A stretch of DNA of 64,000 nt from Brevundimonas sp. (GTDB lineage Bacteria; Pseudomonadota; Alphaproteobacteria; Caulobacterales; Caulobacteraceae), in contig SCVB01000066.1 in NCBI GenBank assembly GCA_004296955.1, positions 1 through 64,000 on the forward strand. Direction: 5' to 3'. The notes beneath the pieces are model-generated. The model saw only the letters and a list, made by a program, of their open reading frames with translations. It was not told the origin of the DNA and ran no database searches. Shown piece by piece: positions 1 to 11,098 of this stretch; within the stretch, counting starts at the first letter, position 1; the number at the start of each line of letters is the position of its first letter. Both the position numbers and the translations under genes were made by a program.

Positions 1-342
1 CTGACGCAGGCCGTTCCTGTGGCGGACTGATGTCGCTGAAATTGTTGAAAGGCGCTCAAATTCAGCTGGTTGGTGACGGCCCATATGCTGGCAATCGGTG
101 GATTGTCAGCAGGCGGCGTTCGTGAGCGCGAAACCCTGACCAGAGACTGTAGGTCGGGACCGGACTCTCGCCCGACTCCGCAGCGGCCGTTCAGTCCCTG
201 CTTCGGGGGGCTTCAAACAAAACCGGGAAGCCGATTCCGAACCTGGCTTCAACGCCTCGGAGGCCTGAACCCGACGCGCGCTCGTCGCGGCTTTTTGACA
301 GGGATCAAGGCGCGGGGCGGCGGCGTCGACCACACAAATCCA
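1..342. other. Non-coding left edge of the window
   Basis: No convincing gene is seen here. In one plus frame the first 30 bases read as nine codons ending in TGA at 28-30, which could be the tail of a gene outside the window but is too short to call. The open frame upstream of the macA-like gene runs through this region, but its translation looks like random high-GC sequence. A short stem (272-276 with 283-287) is followed by five T at 292-296 and could be a weak terminator. TTGACA at 295-300 resembles a -35 box but has no -10 at the right distance. Confidence 0.4.
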
Positions 343-1685
343 ATGACTATGGCGCCGGACGTGACTGAAGAAGCGGCGCGGTCGCCGGAGTCCGCATCGG
401 CCCCGGTGGCCGCCGGCCCTGTGGCGGCGGGGCCGGAGCGTGACCGCACCCTCGAAGAGATGCTCGGCCCGTCGGGCGCCGGGACGTGGAATTGGCGGAA
501 GGCGGGGATCGCTCTTGCGATAGTGATGCTGGCCGTCGCGGCGCTGTTCATCGGGTGGCGGCTGGCCGCGCCGTCGCCGCCGTCGCCGTACGAGACCCGG
601 GCCCTGACCCGGGGGGACCTTGTGGCGACGGTGTCGGCGACCGGAACCGTTGCCCCCCTCAACCAGGTGGAGGTGGGCAGCGAGTTGTCGGGTGTGGTCG
701 AACGGGTGCTGGTCGAGGAAAACGACGTCGTGGTCCCGGGACAGGTGCTGGCGACGCTGGACGCGACGAAGTTGCGGGACCAGATCGTCGGTGGCGAGGC
801 CGCGGTCGCTGTCGCGCAGGCGCAGCTGCGCGAGGCCCAGGCGACAGTTCGGGAAACCAGCCTGAGGCGAGATCGTCTGAGCCGCCTGTGGACCGGCTCC
901 AATGGAGGATATCCGGCGCGAGCGGACGTGGACGCGGCGGAGGCGGCGGCGGAACGGGCGCTGGCGAGCGCGGCCTCGGCCACGGCGGCGGTGCGCCAGG
1001 CCGAGGCGACGTTACGGACCCACCGGACCAACCTCGAAAAATCGACGATCCGTTCGCCGATCGGCGGGGTGATCCTGGACCGCCAGGTGGAGCCGGGCCA
1101 GACGGTCGCCGCCTCGCTACAGGCCCCGGTGCTGTTCGTGCTGGCCGAGGACCTCAGTCGCATGAACCTCGAAATCGACATCGACGAGGCCGAGGTCGCG
1201 GGCGTCCGCGAGGCCCAGACGGCGACCTTTACCGTCGACGCCTATCCCGGCCGCGCCTTCGAGGCGCGGGTGACGCGCGTGGGGCTGGGTTCGCAGACCA
1301 AGGAGGGCGTGGTGACCTACACGGCCCTGCTTTCGGTGGACAACGCCGACCTCAGCCTGCGCCCCGGCATGACCGCCACGGCGGAGATCACCACCCTGCG
1401 TCGGGAGAACGTCTTCCTGGTTCCGGAGCAGGCGCTGAGATTCAGCCCCCCGAGCACGAGCGCGCCGACGTCCACCGGCCTGACGGGCGCCCTCTCACCG
1501 CGGATGCCAGGCGGTCGCGGCGGCCAACGCCAGTCCAACGGCAGCCAGATCTGGGTGCTGCGGGACGGAACGCCCGTACGCATCCCGGTCACGACGGGCG
1601 CCTCGAACGGCCAGACGATCGAGGTCAGCGGCGCCGGTCTGAGCGTCGGAATGGCGGTCATCGTCGGCGGCGGCGAAGACGCGCC

Positions 1686-1689
<4 letters not shown>
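343..1689 (+). CDS. macA: MacA-like periplasmic adaptor subunit of an ABC export system
   Basis: This is a membrane-fusion (HlyD/MacA) protein that would bridge an inner-membrane ABC exporter to an outer-membrane channel. From ATG 343 the product is 448 residues: a disordered Ala/Pro-rich cytoplasmic start, one membrane helix at about residues 53-74, then the biotinyl-lipoyl half-motif (TVSATGTVAPLNQVEVGSEL), an Ala-rich coiled-coil hairpin, the second half-motif (STIRSPIGGVILDRQVEPGQ) and a beta-barrel domain. A Gly/Ser/Pro-rich stretch near the C-terminus looks like a flexible insertion. An in-frame start exists at 70, but that extension is low-complexity and lacks family similarity. ATG 349 is equally possible. 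The stop overlaps the GTG of the ATPase gene. No TolC-like channel gene is in the window, so the substrate is unknown. Confidence 0.85.
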
Positions 1690-2395
<706 letters not shown>

Positions 2396-2396
<1 letters not shown>

Positions 2397-3601
2397 TGTT
2401 CTGGAGCGCGCTGCGACTCGCCCTGTCGGCCATCCGCCGCAACATCGCCCGCTCGATGCTGACTGTCCTCGGCGTGGTGATCGGCGTGGCGGCGGTGATC
2501 ACCATGGTCAATGTCGGGGCCGGCGCCACCCGGTCCGTTTCCGACCAGATCGCCGGTCTGGGCAGCAACCTGCTGATGGTCCGACCCGGCCAGCGGATGG
2601 GTCCCGGCGGCGGCGGCACCCGCGCGCCGTCGTTCCGCGCCGACGACGTGGAGGCAGTGAGCCGATTGCCCGGTCTGAGCGCGGTCTCCGGGTTCGAGAC
2701 GACGGGCGCGGTCGCGGTCTTCGGCGCCGAGAACTGGTCGACCACGGCCGTCGGGGCCAGTCGGCCGTATTTCGTCGCCCGAAAGCTCGACCTGGCCTCC
2801 GGGCGCATCTTCACCGAGGCGGAGGAAGAGGCCGGGCGCGCCGTCTGCGTCCTGGGCGAGACCGTGCGGAAGGAACTCTACGGGGAGGGCGACCCGGTCG
2901 GGACCCGCCTGCGGGTGCGGCAGTTCAGCTGCGAGGTGATCGGACTGCTCGAGGCCAAGGGCCAGGCCGCCATGGGGCAGGACCAGGACGATGTCATCAT
3001 CCTGCCGCTGCGCACCGTTCAGAGACGGCTGACAGGTTCCCAGGACATCGGCAGCATCGCCATCGCGGTCGCCGACGAGGGCTCGGTGGATCAGGTGAAG
3101 GCGCAACTGGCGGACCTGCTGCGCGACCGGCGACGCATCGACCGCGACGAGGACGACGACTTCAACATCCTTGACACCCGACAGATCGCTGAGGCTGCCA
3201 CGGGCGCGACCGAGGTGCTGACCGGACTGCTGGCGGCCGTCGCCGCCGTCAGCCTGGTGGTCGGGGGGATCGGCATCATGAACGTGATGCTGGTGTCCGT
3301 CACCGAGCGCACCCGCGAGATCGGCGTGCGGCTGGCGATCGGCGCCCTGGAGGGCGACGTGCTGATGCAGTTCCTGATCGAGGCGGTGACCCTGTCCGTG
3401 ATCGGGGGGTTGCTCGGGCTGGCGCTGGCCCTGATCGCCACCGCGATCCTGGCCCAGGTGCTGCATGTCCCCTTCATCTTCGACCCTGTGACCAACCTCA
3501 TGGCCTTCAGCATCTCGGCCGCAATCGGCGTCATCTTCGGCTATTTCCCGGCGCGGCGGGCGGCCCGTCTGGATCCCATAGACGCGCTACGGCACGAGTG
3601 A
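2396..3601 (+). CDS. macB: MacB/FtsX-family ABC transporter permease
   Basis: A 401-residue inner-membrane permease with the MacB topology: one N-terminal helix (about 20-45, ending near TMVNVGAGATRSV), a large periplasmic domain (about 50-270) of the MacB_PCD type, and three C-terminal FtsX helices from about residue 275. The segment NVMLVSVTERTREIGVRLAI, between the second and third helices, is the hallmark of the family. It works with the preceding ATPase and MacA-like adaptor. Possible substrates include antibiotics, lipopeptides or envelope lipids; nothing in the sequence decides between them. Confidence 0.88.
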
Positions 3602-3686
3602 ACCTTGCGAAGGTCCGCCAGGCCAGGGCGACGACGACCTCCCGACCATCCTCGCACTCCCCCGCCAAACCCCCTATCTCCGCCCC

Positions 3687-4427
3687 ATGCGTCTGAGAGT
3701 CGTCGATCTTGAAACCTCCGGGGGCGACCGGACCTCGGAAATCCTCGAGGTCGGGATCGTCGATGTAACGCCTGACGGGGCGGGCGGCTGGGTCGCGGCG
3801 CCGCCGGTGACCAAGCTGTTCCGGCCGCGGGGCGAGATCTCGTTCCACGCCATGGCGGTGCATCATCTGACGCCTGAACATTTCTGCGACGACGATCCGC
3901 ACTGCGACGAATACCGGCTGCGCGAGATGTTCCTGCCTGAGCCCGCCGATGTGATGGTGGCGCATTCGGCGCAGTTCGAGCGGGGGTTCATCGCCGATAC
4001 GGCCCATGGCGGCCTGCCGTGGATCTGCACCGTGCGGGCGGCGAAGAATGTCTGGCCTGGGGCCCCGGGGCATTCCAACCAGGTGCTGCGCTACTGGCGG
4101 GGGCTGAGGCTGGACCCGGCCCTGGCCGATCCGGCGCACCGGGCGGGGCCAGACGCCTGGGTGACGGCGCATCTGCTGATCGACCTGCTGAAGGAGGCCA
4201 CGGTCGAGCAGATGCTGGCCTGGACCAACGAGAAGCGGCGGCTGGACCGGATTCCGTTCGGCAAGCATCGAGGGCGGCCATGGGCCGAGCCGCCGGAGGA
4301 CTATCTGCGCTGGATGGCCGGGCAGGGGGATATGGACGCCGATGTCGTGGCCGCGGCGCGACAGGAACTGGACCGTCGCGCCGGGGGCGTCATCGGGGCT
4401 CTGGCGAATGCTCCCGACGCGGGCTAA
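3687..4427 (+). CDS. exoX: ExoX-like DEDDh 3'-5' exonuclease
   Basis: A 246-residue protein resembling E. coli exodeoxyribonuclease X over its length. ExoX degrades DNA 3'-5' in mismatch repair and UV tolerance. Motif I is VVDLETSG (D7, E9). The central WICTVRAAKNVWPG matches the ExoX block around WICTMKLARRLWPG. Motif III is H-R-A-G-P-D. The C-terminal FGKHRGRPW...YLRWM is the ExoX tail domain. At motif II the usual Asp is Glu (HSAQFERG, E98), an unusual change at a metal ligand. The gene stands alone after the macAB cluster and overlaps no neighbour if the downstream PBP gene starts at GTG 4462. Confidence 0.8.
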   Translation: MRLRVVDLETSGGDRTSEILEVGIVDVTPDGAGGWVAAPPVTKLFRPRGEISFHAMAVHHLTPEHFCDDDPHCDEYRLREMFLPEPADVMVAHSAQFERGFIADTAHGGLPWICTVRAAKNVWPGAPGHSNQVLRYWRGLRLDPALADPAHRAGPDAWVTAHLLIDLLKEATVEQMLAWTNEKRRLDRIPFGKHRGRPWAEPPEDYLRWMAGQGDMDADVVAAARQELDRRAGGVIGALANAPDAG

Positions 4428-4461
4428 ACCCATCATTCGGGCCCGTCTTTCGGAGTATCAG

Positions 4462-6879
<2,418 letters not shown>

Positions 6880-6885
6880 AGCGGC

Positions 6886-6989
6886 AGGCAACAGGAGTCA
6901 GGCAACAGGCAACAGTTGGACTGAGCTGCTGATCGAGCGGCGGAAGCCTCCGGTCATTCCTGCTGCCTGTTGCCTGACCCCTGTTGCCT
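6886..6989. repeat. Long imperfect inverted repeat built from GGCAACAGG units
   Basis: Arms 6886-6915 and 6960-6989 pair over 30 bases with two mismatches around a 44-base loop. Each arm carries two or three copies of a GGCAACAG-type unit as direct repeats. It lies seven bases after the PBP1A stop and about 70 bases before prfB. There is no T-run after the 3' arm, so it is not a classical intrinsic terminator. It could stabilise the mrcA mRNA end or be a mobile palindromic repeat. Confidence 0.7.
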
Positions 6990-7057
6990 CGGGCCCTTCC
7001 CCTTTCCCCCGGCGCGGCCTATGTCCGCGCCTCACTTTCGTATCGCAGGAGTTCGCG

Positions 7058-8180
7058 ATGAGACCGGATGTCGAGGCCATGAAGGCCGACATCGAGCAGA
7101 GCATCGCTCTGCTCAGGAGGCGTCTTTGACTGGGATGTCGCGCTTCGAAAACTCGATGAGCTGAACGCCCGGGTCGAGGACCCGACGCTGTGGGACAACC
7201 CCGAGGCGGCCCAGGCCGTGTCGCGCGACCGTGCGCGGCTGGAGGCCCAGATCAACACCGTCCGCGAGATGGAGACCGGTCTGGAGGAGGGCGTCATGCT
7301 CGCCGACATGGCCGACGAGGAGGGCGATGAAGCCACCCTCGAAGAGGCGCGCGCCTCGCTGAAGGCGATCAAGGACCGTGCGGGCCGCGCCGAGCTGGAA
7401 GCCCTGCTGTCCGGCGAGGCTGACGGCAACGACGCCTATCTGGAGGTCAACTCCGGCGCCGGCGGCACGGAGTCCTGCGACTGGGCCGGCATGCTGCTGC
7501 GGATGTATTCGCGCTGGGCCAGGGCGCATGGCTATGAGGTCGAGCTGGAGGCCGAGGAATCGGGCGACCAGGCGGGCATCAAGTCGGCCACCATCCTGAT
7601 CACCGGGCCCAACGCCTACGGTTGGCTGAAGTCGGAATCGGGGGTGCACCGGCTGGTGCGCATCAGCCCCTATGACGCGGCCGCGAAGCGGCACACCTCC
7701 TTCGCCTCGATCGGCGTCTCGCCCGTGGTGGACGACGCCATCGAGATCGATATCAACCCGTCGGACGTGCGCACCGACACCTATCGCGCCTCGGGCTCGG
7801 GCGGTCAGCACATCAACAAGACGGACTCGGCGGTGCGTCTGACGCACATTCCGACCAATACTGTGGTGGCCTGCCAGGCCGGCCGCTCGCAGCACCAGAA
7901 CCGCGAACAGGCATGGAAGATGCTGCGCGCCCGGCTGTACGAGCTGGAGCTGCAGCGGCGCGAGGCGGCGGCCCAGGCCGTGGCCGACGCCAAGACCGAC
8001 ATCGGCTGGGGCCACCAGATCCGGTCCTACGTCCTGCAGCCCTATCAGATGGTCAAGGACCTGCGCACCAACGTCGAGACCTCGGACACACAAGGGGTGC
8101 TGGACGGGGATCTGGACCTGTTCATGGGCGCGGCCCTGGCGGCGCGGGTCGGCGAGACGCGCGGGTCGACCGTCGACTAG
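7058..8180 (+). CDS. prfB: Peptide chain release factor 2, expressed by programmed +1 frameshift
   Basis: RF2 recognises UAA/UGA stop codons and triggers peptide release. The gene starts at ATG 7058, with AGGAG at 7047-7051. It reads 23 codons to an in-frame TGA at 7127 and then continues in the +1 frame from GAC 7128 to the stop at 8180, giving 373 residues. The region after the shift ([19 protein letters not shown]) aligns with the RF2 N-terminal domain, so the frameshift is genuine. The GGQ catalytic motif is at 248-250 ([12 protein letters not shown]). The stop-codon recognition tripeptide is S203-P204-Y205, where E. coli RF2 has SPF. Calling only the second frame from ATG 7218 would lose the first 53 residues. 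Confidence 0.95.
7115..7130 (+). promoter_or_regulatory. prfB programmed +1 frameshift signal
   Basis: AGGAGG (7115-7120) acts as an internal Shine-Dalgarno, followed by CGT and the slip site CTT TGA C (7124-7130). Spacing matches the E. coli prfB signal, where AGGGGG precedes TAT CTT TGA C. When RF2 is scarce the ribosome pauses at TGA, slips from CTT to TTT and continues at GAC. This autoregulates RF2. Confidence 0.93.
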
Positions 8181-8230
8181 GGAATTGTGCGCGTCGCCGA
8201 CGTGGCCGGCCGGGCGATCTGGGCCGGAAG

Positions 8231-8300
8231 CGGAAGCGCCCAATGCCTGCAAGGGGTGGATTGCCGACTTCGCTGAGGCAGTTCACGTTGGGCGCTTCCG
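8231..8300 (+). repeat. Inverted repeat overlapping a ribosome binding site
   Basis: Arms 8231-8243 and 8288-8300 are perfect 13-base complements separated by 44 bases. The 3' arm abuts GGGGAG (8300-8305), the likely Shine-Dalgarno of the small membrane gene at GTG 8312. It could be a prfB mRNA-end structure, a translational control hairpin, or a palindromic repeat. Confidence 0.6.
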
Positions 8301-8311
8301 GGGAGTCGTAA

Positions 8312-8593
8312 GTGAAATATCTGCAGGCGTATGATTTGTACCTCCGGCGTTTGGGTCAGGCCGGCGCGCAAAAGCCCGGAATCGCCGCGGTCGGCCTCGG
8401 GCCAATATTGCTTGCGACTGTTCCATTCTTCCTTGCGGTTGTCTTTGTCACGGCACTCTTTCCGGCGCTCGGATGGACAGGTCCGCTCGGGTTCTGGCTG
8501 AAACTACTCATATCTTTGGCCCTGCTGTTTGCGCTGTTCTACTCGGGCTTTCGTGTTGTTCATTACCGGGCGCAAAGCCGCAAAGACATGTGA
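8312..8593 (+). CDS. Small two-helix membrane protein of unknown function
   Basis: A 93-residue product from GTG 8312, chosen because GGGGAG lies 6 bases upstream. Hydrophobic segments span about residues 27-52 and 58-80, and the tail is basic (HYRAQSRKDM), which suggests a cytoplasmic C-terminus. I do not recognise a family. Its codon use is less G/C-rich at third positions than its neighbours (for example AAA CTA CTC ATA TCT TTG), which may indicate recent acquisition or weak expression. It follows prfB on the same strand and is bounded downstream by a terminator. Membrane character is clear; function is not. Confidence 0.55.
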   Translation: MKYLQAYDLYLRRLGQAGAQKPGIAAVGLGPILLATVPFFLAVVFVTALFPALGWTGPLGFWLKLLISLALLFALFYSGFRVVHYRAQSRKDM

Positions 8594-8703
8594 GGGGGCT
8601 TCTCCGGAACGCGCGCTCCCGACACCCGACCGACGATCGTGACCGGACCCAATCACGCTCCCGCGCGCACAGTCCTCACGGGGTCCTGAGCCGCCCGGCA
8701 TAG

Positions 8704-8734
8704 AAAAAGGCCCCGGATCGCTCCGGGGCCTTTT
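8704..8734. terminator. Bidirectional intrinsic terminator
   Basis: A perfect 9-bp GC-rich stem (8709-8717 with 8722-8730) and loop TCGC are flanked by five A on the left and four T on the right, so it can stop transcription in both directions. It sits between the small plus-strand gene and the minus-strand bactofilin gene, which converge here. Confidence 0.88.
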
Positions 8735-8753
8735 GTCTTTCAGACCTGATGGA

Positions 8754-9287
8754 TCAGGCCGAAGGACCCTTCATGTCGATGATCTGCGGCGCGGGCTCGG
8801 GCGAGGCCGGGCGCGGGGCGGGCGTGGGCGCCGGGGCCTCGCGGCGGCCTTGCAGGACCCGGCCCTGGAAATAGGCGCCGATGTCGATCGACATCTGTTC
8901 GGCGGTGATGTCGCCGTCGACATAGGCCGTGGCGATCAGCTTGACCTGCTTGCCCGAGATGCCGCCGACGATGCGGCCGCGAACCTCGACATAGTCGGCC
9001 GAGACATTGCCCTCGACCGCGCCGGTCTCGCCGACGATCAGGCGGCCGACGCGGACGTCGCCCTTGATCGAGCCGTCGATCTGCAGATCGCCGCCGCCCG
9101 AGATATTGCCGTCGAACTGCAGGTCCGAGGACAGGGTCGACAGGCCGCGCGGGCTCGGGGCCGTGGCGGCCCGGGCCGGCGAGGCCGGAGCCCCCGGCGT
9201 GGGCAGGTCCGGCAACGGCGGAATGGAGGAGCCGCTGTCAGCACGGGGCTGGGGCGACGGGGCGGGGGATTTAGTCTTGTTGAACAA
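8754..9287 (-). CDS. bacA: Bactofilin (polymer-forming cytoskeletal protein)
   Basis: A 177-residue protein with a Pro/Ser-rich disordered N-terminus (about 1-50), a central right-handed beta-helix of short Gly/Ile/Val repeats (DGNISGGGDLQIDGSIKGDV...VEVRGRIVGGISG), and a Pro-rich tail. Bactofilins self-assemble without nucleotide on the inner membrane and localise cell-wall enzymes; in Caulobacter they act in stalk formation. The M23 peptidase gene lies upstream on the same strand and overlaps by 17 bases, which fits known bactofilin/LmdC-type pairs. Confidence 0.92.
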   Translation of the reverse strand: MFNKTKSPAPSPQPRADSGSSIPPLPDLPTPGAPASPARAATAPSPRGLSTLSSDLQFDGNISGGGDLQIDGSIKGDVRVGRLIVGETGAVEGNVSADYVEVRGRIVGGISGKQVKLIATAYVDGDITAEQMSIDIGAYFQGRVLQGRREAPAPTPAPRPASPEPAPQIIDMKGPSA

Positions 9288-10422
9288 GTTGGTCTCCGGC
9301 TCTCATGAAGCGGGCGGGGTTTTGGGGGCGGCCGTCCATCCACACTTCGTAGTGCAGATGCACGCCCGTAGAGCGTCCTGTGGTTCCCATGGCGCCGACG
9401 CGCTGGCCGAGCGTGATCCGCTGGCCGGGCTGGACAGCCGTGGCGTTCAGGTGTGCGTAGCGCGTCTTGAAACCGCGTCCATGATCTATCTCAACGGTGT
9501 TGCCATACCCTGAACGCACGCCGACGAAAGACACGATTCCGGGAGCCGGGGCGTAGATCGGCGTGTTCAGCGGCGCGGCGAAATCCTGGCCCTGATGCAG
9601 GGCGGGACGGCCGTTGAAGGGATCGAAGCGGACGCCGAAGCCCGAGGTGGTGCGGGCTTGGGTCGGGCGGCGGAAGGGCATGCCCTGGGCGGCGTTGGCC
9701 AGCGACCGCATGTCGGACAGGTCGTCGGCGGCGTGGCGGATGCGCACGGCGAAGGCCTCGTCGACATCCAGCACCGCCGCCAGGGCCCGCGGATCGCGCG
9801 CCTCGACCAGCGGTCCGCCGAGGGCCGCGTCGTGCGGGGTGTAGGCGGCGGGGTTCAGGCCGGCGAGGCGGAAGGCCAGGCGCAGCCGCTCGGCGCGGGT
9901 CTGGGCTTCGGTCTCGGCGCGGGCGATCAGCCGCTCCTGATCCATGCGCACGGCGATCATCCGCTGCACGGGCGAGGAACTGCCCGGGTTGAGGGCCGGG
10001 GCCGGGCGCAGCGCCTGTTCGGCGCCGTCGACGCCGCGGAACATGCCCATGACCTGGGTCAGGGCCGCGTGACGCCGTTCGACCATCTGGGCCATTTCAT
10101 CGAGCGAACCGGTGGTGGCGGTCATACGCACCACGGCGCTGTCCAGGCGCGCCTGCAGGTCGGCGTTCATCCGTTCCGAAGCGGCGCGGGCGCGGGCGAC
10201 GGTCCGGTCGGCCTGGCTCTGCGCCACCATGTCGTAGACCAAGCTGCCCGAGGCGGCGAGGGTCCAGCCGCCCAGCAGTACCGCAGCCACGGCCCCCAGG
10301 GCCTGTTTGCCGGGCGTCAGGGCCCATGCGCGGACGTCGTCGCCATCGCGCAGATACACATATCGGGTCGGAAACCACTTTCCGATCAGAGACCGCCTGA
10401 CAGTCGGCTCTCGTTCGGTCAT
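9271..10422 (-). CDS. M23-family peptidoglycan endopeptidase, LmdC-like partner of bactofilin
   Basis: A 383-residue membrane-anchored protein. A short cytoplasmic N-terminus with a basic/aromatic stretch (GKWFPTRYVYLRDGDD) precedes one membrane helix at about 40-65. A periplasmic coiled coil rich in Ala/Arg/Glu follows, then a C-terminal LytM/M23 domain. The metal ligands are intact: HQGQD (His and Asp), the YAHL region, and HLHYE. The enzyme would cut peptide cross-links in the wall. In Caulobacter, LmdC binds bactofilin through its cytoplasmic tail, and the 17-base overlap here argues for the same partnership. ATG 10422 is preferred over the adjacent GTG 10425. Confidence 0.9.
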   Translation of the reverse strand: MTEREPTVRRSLIGKWFPTRYVYLRDGDDVRAWALTPGKQALGAVAAVLLGGWTLAASGSLVYDMVAQSQADRTVARARAASERMNADLQARLDSAVVRMTATTGSLDEMAQMVERRHAALTQVMGMFRGVDGAEQALRPAPALNPGSSSPVQRMIAVRMDQERLIARAETEAQTRAERLRLAFRLAGLNPAAYTPHDAALGGPLVEARDPRALAAVLDVDEAFAVRIRHAADDLSDMRSLANAAQGMPFRRPTQARTTSGFGVRFDPFNGRPALHQGQDFAAPLNTPIYAPAPGIVSFVGVRSGYGNTVEIDHGRGFKTRYAHLNATAVQPGQRITLGQRVGAMGTTGRSTGVHLHYEVWMDGRPQNPARFMRAGDQLVQQD

Positions 10423-10476
10423 CACGCAACGCCCCCACGTACGACGAGGGGTTATGCGCCAAGGTTCCGCTTGCGT

Positions 10477-10514
10477 ACAAGTCTGTTCACGACTTGTTAA
10501 CCACGCTGCGTGGT
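10477..10514. promoter_or_regulatory. Two adjacent dyads upstream of the M23/bactofilin genes
   Basis: ACAAGTC (10477-10483) and GACTTGT (10491-10497) form a perfect 7-bp dyad with a 7-base spacer. ACCACG (10500-10505) and CGTGGT (10509-10514) form a second. Between them is TTAACC, which resembles a CtrA half-site. They sit 55-90 bases upstream of the peptidase start, a normal place for operators. The binding protein is unknown. Confidence 0.45.
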
Positions 10515-10621
10515 CTTCACGGGAATAACGTCGGTATTCGGCCGTCTAATTCGCTTGAGAGGCGAGTCCGCGAATCTATGTAAAGCTCGTTACATCTACG
10601 CGGTCATCAGTCGATCCGGGT

Positions 10622-11086
10622 TCAGAGCGATTGGGCGGCGGCCAAGACTTCGGCCGCGTGACCCTTGACTGACACCTTGCGCCAGACGCGCCGGACCACC
10701 CCGGCCCCGTCGATCAGGAAGGTGGCCCGTTCGACGCCCATGTATTCGCGGCCGTACAGCTTCTTCTCGACCCAGACGCCGAAGGCTTCGGTGACATCGC
10801 CGGGCTCGTCGGAGGCGAGGATGACCTTGAGGTCGTATTTGGTCTTGAAGCGGTCGAGCTTCTTCACCGGATCGCGGGAGACGCCGATGACGACGGCCTC
10901 GACCACGTCGAAGTCCTTGATCAGGGAGGAGAAGTCCTGGCCCTCGGTGGTGCAGCCCGGGGTGTCGGCCTTGGGATAGAAATACAGGACCGCCGTCCGG
11001 CCTTTCAGGCCGTCCAGCGTGACCCGGCCGCCGCCGGCGGTGAACATGTCGAATGCGGGGGCCTTCGAGCCTTCGGTGATGTCCAT
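10622..11086 (-). CDS. bcp: Thioredoxin-dependent peroxiredoxin, BCP/PrxQ family (one-Cys form)
   Basis: A 154-residue thiol peroxidase that reduces hydrogen peroxide and organic hydroperoxides in the cytoplasm. The peroxidatic cysteine is C45 in YPKADTPGCTTEG. E. coli BCP has a second Cys five residues later (CTVQAC pattern); here C45 is the only cysteine in the protein. It must therefore work as a 1-Cys enzyme, with the resolving thiol coming from another molecule. The stop codon is TGA and the gene lies 12 bases downstream of tyrS on the same strand, so the two are probably cotranscribed. Confidence 0.9.
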   Translation of the reverse strand: MDITEGSKAPAFDMFTAGGGRVTLDGLKGRTAVLYFYPKADTPGCTTEGQDFSSLIKDFDVVEAVVIGVSRDPVKKLDRFKTKYDLKVILASDEPGDVTEAFGVWVEKKLYGREYMGVERATFLIDGAGVVRRVWRKVSVKGHAAEVLAAAQSL

Positions 11087-11098
11087 CGTTCCCTCCCG

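Noticed and set aside
295-300. TTGACA as a -35 box for macA
   Set aside because: No -10 resembling TATAAT or GCTANAWC occurs at a suitable distance downstream.
106-333. 75-codon minus-strand frame near the left edge
   Set aside because: Composition resembles a random high-GC frame, and there is no ribosome binding site or recognisable domain.
70-342. Longer N-terminus of the MacA-like protein
   Set aside because: The 91 extra residues look random, contain no membrane or signal segment, and no ribosome binding site supports them.
7127-7129. prfB as a pseudogene because of the internal TGA
   Set aside because: The stop is part of a complete frameshift signal and the +1 frame continues with intact RF2 sequence and motifs.
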